From: Dehalococcoidia bacterium UBA5748
GTDB taxonomy: Bacteria; Chloroflexota; Dehalococcoidia; Dehalococcoidales; UBA5627
Direction of reading: 5' to 3'
Assembly (NCBI GenBank): GCA_002419135.1
Contig: DIFM01000032.1
Location: forward strand, 1 to 14,371
Length of the DNA stretch: 14,371 nucleotides
Made by a program: the position numbers and the translations under genes. Below the pieces are notes generated by a model, which made no database searches, had not been told where the DNA came from, and was given only the letters and a program-made list of their open reading frames with translations. Numbering within the stretch: position 1 is the stretch's first letter; each line of letters opens with the position of its first letter. Below, in pieces: positions 14,349-14,371 of the stretch.

Positions 14349-14371
14349 GAGCCTGTCTCAAAAATGTAGGA
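14349..14371. mobile_element. possible insertion-sequence terminal end at the window edge
   Basis: The final 23 bases, GAGCCTGTCTCAAAAATG..., resemble the terminal inverted repeats of several IS families (GAG-CTGTCTCAAAA type). The rest of any element lies outside the window, so the partner repeat and target duplication cannot be seen. Confidence 0.25.

Overview
The window looks like chromosomal DNA (roughly 43-45% GC by eye) from an anaerobic-type bacterium. Several proteins remind me of Chloroflexota/Dehalococcoidia: the ferritin-VIT1 protein, the TIG-repeat surface protein and the small lipoprotein. That placement is an inference from family resemblance, because there is no rRNA or marker gene to prove it. 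Genes lie on both strands in short, mostly independent units.

Left edge (1-461): a small gene broken at an A8 run reads straight into the 3' part of a tRNA-Asp(GTC) whose anticodon arm, T arm and CCA are intact but whose 5' part is degenerate. This is the pattern left at the far end of an element integrated into a tRNA gene, so the chromosome proper probably starts near 329. Next come a 924-aa secreted, membrane-anchored surface protein on the minus strand (six propeller-type repeats, seven TIG/IPT domains, C-terminal anchor), a divergently transcribed exported alpha/beta hydrolase (3428-4867), and a site-2-protease-like membrane protein with two CBS domains (4889-5965, minus). The last has lost its zinc-binding HExxH motif and should be a pseudoprotease.

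Middle (5966-8717): a ferritin-VIT1 (MbfA/CCC1-type) iron transporter gene is broken by a frameshift with an apparent deletion of its third ferritin helix. A strong hairpin terminator follows, then a CPA2-type cation/proton antiporter on the minus strand that starts at TTG.

Right half (8718-12417): a complete modABC molybdate/tungstate ABC transporter lies on the minus strand. Its operon has a near-consensus promoter (TTGACA-18-TATAAA) about 320 nt upstream of modA. The leader in between can fold into nested stems and ends in competing pairings beside the modA ribosome site, so it is a strong candidate for a riboswitch or attenuator. Divergently, efp (elongation factor P) is followed 4 nt later by epmA, the lysyl-tRNA-synthetase-like enzyme that attaches (beta-)lysine to EF-P, which points to a lysylation-type EF-P modification pathway.

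Right edge (13346-14371): about 500 bp of non-coding repeats (three and a half 24-bp tandem units inside an inverted repeat, then a second palindromic block) precede a lipoprotein gene carrying a one-base frameshift. The last 23 bases resemble an insertion-sequence terminus. Three broken genes in 14 kb is notable: two breaks sit at A/T-rich homopolymer-like spots and could be sequencing errors, while the third needs a real deletion.
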